Shown in pieces: positions 60,451 to 64,000 of a DNA stretch of 64,000 nucleotides. The position numbers and the translations under genes were made by a program. Position 1 is the first letter of the stretch, and each line of letters starts with the position of its first letter. The stretch comes from CALAED01 sp036378315 (GTDB taxonomy: Bacteria > Actinomycetota > Actinomycetes > Streptosporangiales > Streptosporangiaceae), in NCBI GenBank assembly GCA_036378315.1, contig DASUWU010000145.1, positions 8,608 to 72,607 of the forward strand, read 5' to 3'. The notes below the pieces were generated by a model. It was not told the origin of the DNA and did not search any database. It saw nothing but the letters and a program-made list of their open reading frames with translations.

Positions 60451-61191
60451 ATGGCGATCGTGAACCCGATCATTGGGGTGTTCCAGGCCATCGCCGCGGT
60501 CAGCTACTCCTCGTGGGTCCTGGAGATCTTCTTCAACCCGCACATCGACGTCTTCGACGGCTACGTGAGCGAGCTGTCCGCCCGTGACCAGCCCTACCAC
60601 CTGCTGTTCGGCGCGGGCGACTTCATCACCGGCGTGCTGACGATCGTGGTCGCCGGCGCGGCGCTGCTGCGGCTGCGCCGCCGCCCGCTGGCGGTCACCG
60701 GCTGGGCCTTCCTCCTGTCGTTCGGGATCTGGGCGATCGGCGACTCCGTCTTCTCGATGGACTGCGCGCCGAGCCTCGACACCGCGTGCGCGCTGCGCGA
60801 GCGGGCCGGCAAGGTGTCGTTCTCCCACGAGTTCCACGACGTGACCAGCAGCATGGTGATCTTCAGTGGCATCGCCGCCATCCTCATGCTGTCGATCGCC
60901 GCCCGCCGGTACGGCTGGTGGCCGGCGCTGGCGCGCTGGGGCTGGCCGCTCGCGATCGCCGAGGCCGGCCTCGCCATCGCGACGCTCGCCCTCATGCTGG
61001 TCGGCAGGTGGCTCGGCCTGGCCCAGCGGGTGCAGATCTCCATCCTGTGCCTCGCCCTTTTCGTCATCGCCTGGGCGCTGCTCGCCGACCGGCGCCGCGC
61101 CGGCGCCGGCGACCTCGCGGACGCCGGCGGCGCCGGCCCCTACCGGGCGCCAGGGCAGGACGAGTCGCGCGCCCTCCTCAACGCGGACTGA
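60451..61191 (+). CDS. DUF998-type polytopic membrane protein
   Basis: 246 residues with six hydrophobic segments (IIGVFQAIAAVSYSSWVLEIFF, LLFGAGDFITGVLTIVVAGAALL, AFLLSFGIWAIGDSVFS, MVIFSGIAAILMLSI, LAIAEAGLAIATLALML, QISILCLALFVIAWALL). The SELSARDQPYHLLFGAGD pattern is characteristic of DUF998. Function unknown. ATG at 60451 comes just after GGGAGG. The following hydrolase GTG lies 2 nt after its stop. Confidence 0.8.
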   Translation: MAIVNPIIGVFQAIAAVSYSSWVLEIFFNPHIDVFDGYVSELSARDQPYHLLFGAGDFITGVLTIVVAGAALLRLRRRPLAVTGWAFLLSFGIWAIGDSVFSMDCAPSLDTACALRERAGKVSFSHEFHDVTSSMVIFSGIAAILMLSIAARRYGWWPALARWGWPLAIAEAGLAIATLALMLVGRWLGLAQRVQISILCLALFVIAWALLADRRRAGAGDLADAGGAGPYRAPGQDESRALLNAD

Positions 61192-61193
61192 CC

Positions 61194-62069
61194 GTGCCCG
61201 GGGGGGAGCACAACATCGTCGCCGCCGGCCGGGGCCGGCCGGGTGACCCGCCCATCCTGCTGAGCAGCGGCCTCGGCGGCGCCTGGTTCGACTGGCGGCC
61301 GGCGATGGACATGCTCAGCGACCGCTACCGGGTCATCGCGTTCGACCGGCCGGGTCTCGGCGCCAGCCCGCCCGGCTGGACCGCGCCGACCCTGGCCGGC
61401 GAGGCGGTCCGGCTGGCCGGGCTGGCCGAACGGGCCGTTCCCCGCGGTGGCCGCGCCGTCGTGGTCGCGCATTCGTGGGCCGCGTTCCACGCCGAGGCGC
61501 TGGCCAGGACCCGCCCGGAGCTCGTGGCCGGGCTGGTCTTCGTCGACCCGAGCTGCGAGAGCGCCGCCCGGCCCCGGCGGCACCTGTCCCCGGTGCTCGC
61601 GCCGCTCCTGCGCGGGGTCGGCGTGCTCGCCGGCGCGAGCGGCGCCGCGCGGCTGCTCGGCCCGTGGGCGCACCACATGGTGATGCGGCGGATCAGCGGT
61701 GGCGTTCCCGCCCCGCCCGCCGCCGTCCGCGCCGTGTACGGGCGGGGGTCGGTGGTGGGCACCGCGCTGGTGGAGAACGCGACGTACGGCGAGATGGCCG
61801 GCGACCTGGTCGCGCTGCGGCGGGCCAGGCCCTTCCCCGAGATCCCGCTGACGGTGCTGACCGCGCTCGGCGGCATGCGCTCGGCGGCCCGCCGGCGGGC
61901 CTGGGTCGACTGCCACCGGCGGTTGGCCTGGATGAGCCCGTACGGTCGCCAGGTCACCGTCGACGGGGCCGGCCACCTCCTGCAGGTGGACCGGCCGGAC
62001 GCGGTCGCCGAGGCCGTCGCCGACCTGATCACCAAGATCAAAACGATCGAGATAGGGTCACGCCCATGA
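61194..62069 (+). CDS. Alpha/beta hydrolase
   Basis: 291 residues. Alpha/beta hydrolase fold: oxyanion region LLSSGLGGAWFDW, strand YRVIAFDRPGLGAS, nucleophile elbow VVAHSWAAF in place of the usual GxSxG (Ser with Ala after Trp), FVDPS for the acid strand, and the catalytic histidine in VDGAGHLLQVDRPDAV. Substrate unknown. Starts 2 nt after the DUF998 stop and overlaps the next gene by 4 nt (ATGA), so it is central in an operon. Confidence 0.85.
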   Translation: MPGGEHNIVAAGRGRPGDPPILLSSGLGGAWFDWRPAMDMLSDRYRVIAFDRPGLGASPPGWTAPTLAGEAVRLAGLAERAVPRGGRAVVVAHSWAAFHAEALARTRPELVAGLVFVDPSCESAARPRRHLSPVLAPLLRGVGVLAGASGAARLLGPWAHHMVMRRISGGVPAPPAAVRAVYGRGSVVGTALVENATYGEMAGDLVALRRARPFPEIPLTVLTALGGMRSAARRRAWVDCHRRLAWMSPYGRQVTVDGAGHLLQVDRPDAVAEAVADLITKIKTIEIGSRP

Positions 62070-62461
62070 GCCGGCCACCGTCCGTGATGCTGCTGGCGCT
62101 GCTGGCGTTCGGCATCGGGCTGCTGATCGCGAGCTGCCAGGATCCTTCGGTCACGGTCTCGGACGGCTCGTTGCGCACCGCCACGGCCAACGGCGCCGCC
62201 GCCGAGCTGGCCCGTCTCGGCTACCGGCTGCACGGCCGGCTCGACTGCCGGATCCCCCGGGGCAGCACGCTCGCCGTCGTCCGCGTGTGGTGCGTCGGCG
62301 AGACCGACGGCGGCCAGCCGGTACGGGTGGACGCCGTCGCCTACGAGGCCAACACGCGGCATCCGCGCCAGCGGTTCGTCATCGACGTCGCCGGCCGCGA
62401 GGTGCTGCGCAAGCCGTGCCTGGGCGAGGGCTGCCGCGACGCGGGCGAGCAGGGCGAGTAG
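62066..62461 (+). CDS. Small lipoprotein, paralogue of the next gene
   Basis: 131 residues. Signal peptide ending in a good lipobox (LLIASC), then a short domain with Cys pairs (LDCRIP, VWCVGE) and a C-terminal CLGEGC motif. The gene after it ends in the same pattern (CLGADC). Resembles DUF4333-like secreted proteins but the family is not certain. ATG overlaps the hydrolase stop, so it is translated with it. Confidence 0.75.
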   Translation: MSRPPSVMLLALLAFGIGLLIASCQDPSVTVSDGSLRTATANGAAAELARLGYRLHGRLDCRIPRGSTLAVVRVWCVGETDGGQPVRVDAVAYEANTRHPRQRFVIDVAGREVLRKPCLGEGCRDAGEQGE

Positions 62462-62562
62462 GGCCGGCCGGCAGCCGGGCACGCGACCGGGTCAAGGTCA
62501 ATTTCCGGCAAAGGCCGACCCCACGCCGCCACTTTGGGTAACAGAGCGGGAACGCTACGCAC

Positions 62563-62955
62563 GTGAAGCTCTTCATTCGCATCGGAATTCCCTGCCTCGC
62601 GGTGGCGGTCGCCCTCGCCGTCGGGCTCGGCCTCCTGCTGACCCGCTCGCACAGGGAACTGAGGTACCGCACCCAGGCCGCGCTCCTGCGGTCGGTCCCG
62701 GTCATGGCTGCGGACGAGCTGCGGGCGCGCGGCATCCGGTTGACGGCGCCGCTCGCGTGCGCCGGCATGCGGGGGGCGTCGAAGTTCAGGCTGCGGGTCG
62801 CGTGCACCGGCATGGCCCAGGGGCGGCGCGCGGTGCAGGTCGTCGCGGCCGGTCAGGTCAGGACCAAGGACCAGTACTACACCGTCCTCGTGGGCGGCCG
62901 GCCCCTCGTGCAGAACGCCGGCTGCCTGGGCGCGGACTGTCGCCGCAAGAAGTGA
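62563..62955 (+). CDS. Small membrane-anchored/secreted protein, paralogue of the preceding gene
   Basis: 130 residues. Hydrophobic N-terminus (IRIGIPCLAVAVALAVGLGLLL) as anchor or signal, then ELRARGIRLTAPLACAGM, VACTGM and the closing CLGADC. The cysteine layout (one, one, two) matches the preceding lipoprotein, indicating duplication. GTG start lacks an obvious ribosome site. Lies 101 nt after the lipoprotein and 25 nt before plsX. Confidence 0.72.
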   Translation: MKLFIRIGIPCLAVAVALAVGLGLLLTRSHRELRYRTQAALLRSVPVMAADELRARGIRLTAPLACAGMRGASKFRLRVACTGMAQGRRAVQVVAAGQVRTKDQYYTVLVGGRPLVQNAGCLGADCRRKK

Positions 62956-62968
62956 TCCACATGGGGTC

Positions 62969-62974
62969 TACGAT
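62969..62974 (+). promoter_or_regulatory. -10 box of leaderless plsX
   Basis: TACGAT, 6 nt before the ATG at 62981, with no ribosome site between. Confidence 0.5.
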
Positions 62975-62980
62975 GCCGCC

Positions 62981-64000
62981 ATGCCCGACATCTCGCCCGG
63001 GCCGGTGGCCGTGGACACCATGGGCGGCGACCACGGTCCCGCGATGGTCGTCGCCGGCGCGGTCGCCGCGGCGCGGGAGCACGGCGTCCGGCTGATCCTC
63101 GTGGGGGACGGCCCGACGATCCACGACCTGCTCGCCGAGCACGGCGCGGCGGCCGAGGTGCCGATCGCGCACGCCGACGAGATCCTGTCCATGGACGAGG
63201 GCGCGCTGGCGAGCCGGCGCAAGCCCCGCTCGTCGATCGCGGTCTGCTGCCGGCTGATCCGCAGCGGCCAGGCGGGCGCGATGGTGTCGGCGGGAACCAC
63301 GGCGGGCATCGTGACGACCGCCCGGCTGCGGCTGCGCGGCCAGCACGGCGTCATGCGCCCGGCCATCGCGGTCACGCTGCCCACGAGCCCGCGCCCGACC
63401 GTGCTGCTCGACGCCGGCGCGACGACGGACGCGAAGCCGGAGATGCTGGCCCAGTTCGCCGCGCTCGGCACCGCGTACGCCCAGGTCGCGCTGGGCGTGG
63501 CCGCGCCGAGGGTGGGGTTGCTCACCATCGGCGCCGAACCCGGTAAGGGCAGCAAGCTGACCCGCAGGGCGTACGAGCTGCTCGCCGGCAGCCCGGTCGA
63601 CTTCGCCGGGAACATCGAGGGCGACGCGCTGCTGACCGGCCGGGTCGATGTCATCGTCACCGACGGCTTCACCGGAAACGTGGCGCTCAAGTCGATGGAG
63701 GGCGCGGTGCGGCTGGCCGTCGCCGAGACGCGCAAGGCGCTGACCGCGACCCGCGCCGCGCGGATCGCCGCGCTGCCGCACCGCAAGCGGCTCCGCGCGC
63801 TGACCGAACGGCTCGCCTCCGAGACGTACGGCGGCGGGGTCCTGCTCGGCCTGAACGGCACCGTGGTCATCGCGCACGGCGGCTCGACCGCCCGGGCCAT
63901 CACCTCGGCCTGCGTACTGGCCGGCGACCTTTCCGCCGGCGACATCGTGGCCAGGATCAGGGAGCGGGTCTCGGCCACCCGCACGCTCCGGCGCCGCTAG
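62981..64000 (+). CDS. plsX: Phosphate acyltransferase PlsX
   Basis: 339 residues, complete: the TAG is the last three bases. PlsX converts acyl-ACP to acyl-phosphate for phospholipid synthesis. Landmarks: VAVDTMGGDHGPAMVVAGA at the N-terminus, GAMVSAGTTAGI, LLDAGATTDAKPEML, LGVAAPRVGLLTIGAEPGKGSKL and GNIEGDALLTGRVDVIVTDGFTGNVALKSMEG. The usual actinomycete neighbours (rpmF, rnc) would lie right of the window. The start is directly after a -10 box. Confidence 0.93.
   Translation: MPDISPGPVAVDTMGGDHGPAMVVAGAVAAAREHGVRLILVGDGPTIHDLLAEHGAAAEVPIAHADEILSMDEGALASRRKPRSSIAVCCRLIRSGQAGAMVSAGTTAGIVTTARLRLRGQHGVMRPAIAVTLPTSPRPTVLLDAGATTDAKPEMLAQFAALGTAYAQVALGVAAPRVGLLTIGAEPGKGSKLTRRAYELLAGSPVDFAGNIEGDALLTGRVDVIVTDGFTGNVALKSMEGAVRLAVAETRKALTATRAARIAALPHRKRLRALTERLASETYGGGVLLGLNGTVVIAHGGSTARAITSACVLAGDLSAGDIVARIRERVSATRTLRRR

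Overview
The window is high-GC actinomycete chromosome. GC-rich codon usage, GTG starts, WhiJ-like/DUF397 and ANTAR/SpoIIE regulators, a type VII secretion accessory block and a LigD-type end-joining polymerase all point to a filamentous, sporulating lineage. Streptosporangiaceae (Nonomuraea-like) is my best guess, by inference only. No rRNA, tRNA, CRISPR array, transposase or phage gene was seen. The first gene is cut by the left edge; the last (plsX) ends exactly at the right edge.

Layout. 1-4.9 kb: an ABC exporter pair, then an ECF sigma factor with a coupled SRPBCC gene and a divergent FAD oxidoreductase, bracketed by a short direct repeat. 4.9-11.1 kb: a membrane-anchored unknown and a carbohydrate block (secreted discoidin/beta-helix protein, ROK regulator, GH1 beta-glucosidase). 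11.1-14.8 kb: a methyltransferase and a coupled pair, class III cyclase-like protein plus NhaA-DsbA fusion. 14.8-16.1 kb: a gene-poor stretch with several perfect palindromes leading to a secreted GH3 enzyme.

18.3-31.4 kb is the most interesting region. A response regulator/histidine kinase pair converges on what looks like a seven-gene minus-strand operon: GtrA, processive GT2 synthase, GT39-like mannosyltransferase, Ig/TIG-repeat membrane protein, an unrecognised protein, a PAS histidine kinase and a NarL-type regulator. Divergent from it lie a membrane-anchored GH6, a truncated receiver-like ORF and a membrane-anchored GH5. I read this as a regulated extracellular beta-glycan synthesis and trimming system, analogous to but distinct from the Streptomyces cslA/glxA/cslZ locus.

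31.5-40.4 kb: FMN alpha-hydroxy-acid oxidase, MmcQ/YjbR, LigD polymerase, a secreted PQQ-dehydrogenase-like propeller with C-terminal lectin-like domain plus a LamG protein, a cysteine-desulfurase-like enzyme, and a GT87 membrane protein whose tail overlaps it antisense. 40.5-42.5 kb: a WhiJ/BldB-type locus (XRE, DUF397, divergent HATPase) with a perfect palindrome between the arms. 42.6-52 kb: large secreted M14 carboxypeptidase, type VII accessory genes (EspI-like ATPase, unknown, DUF6177), CBS protein, GAF-ANTAR protein, SpoIIE phosphatase.

52-64 kb: GT4 glycosyltransferase, ProRS, YceI, DUF2795, a Wzm/Wzt exporter, PEBP protein, KamA radical SAM enzyme, DUF998 membrane protein, alpha/beta hydrolase, two related small secreted proteins, and PlsX. 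At least six genes show a TANNNT box 6-7 nt before the start codon with no usable ribosome binding site, i.e. probable leaderless transcripts.
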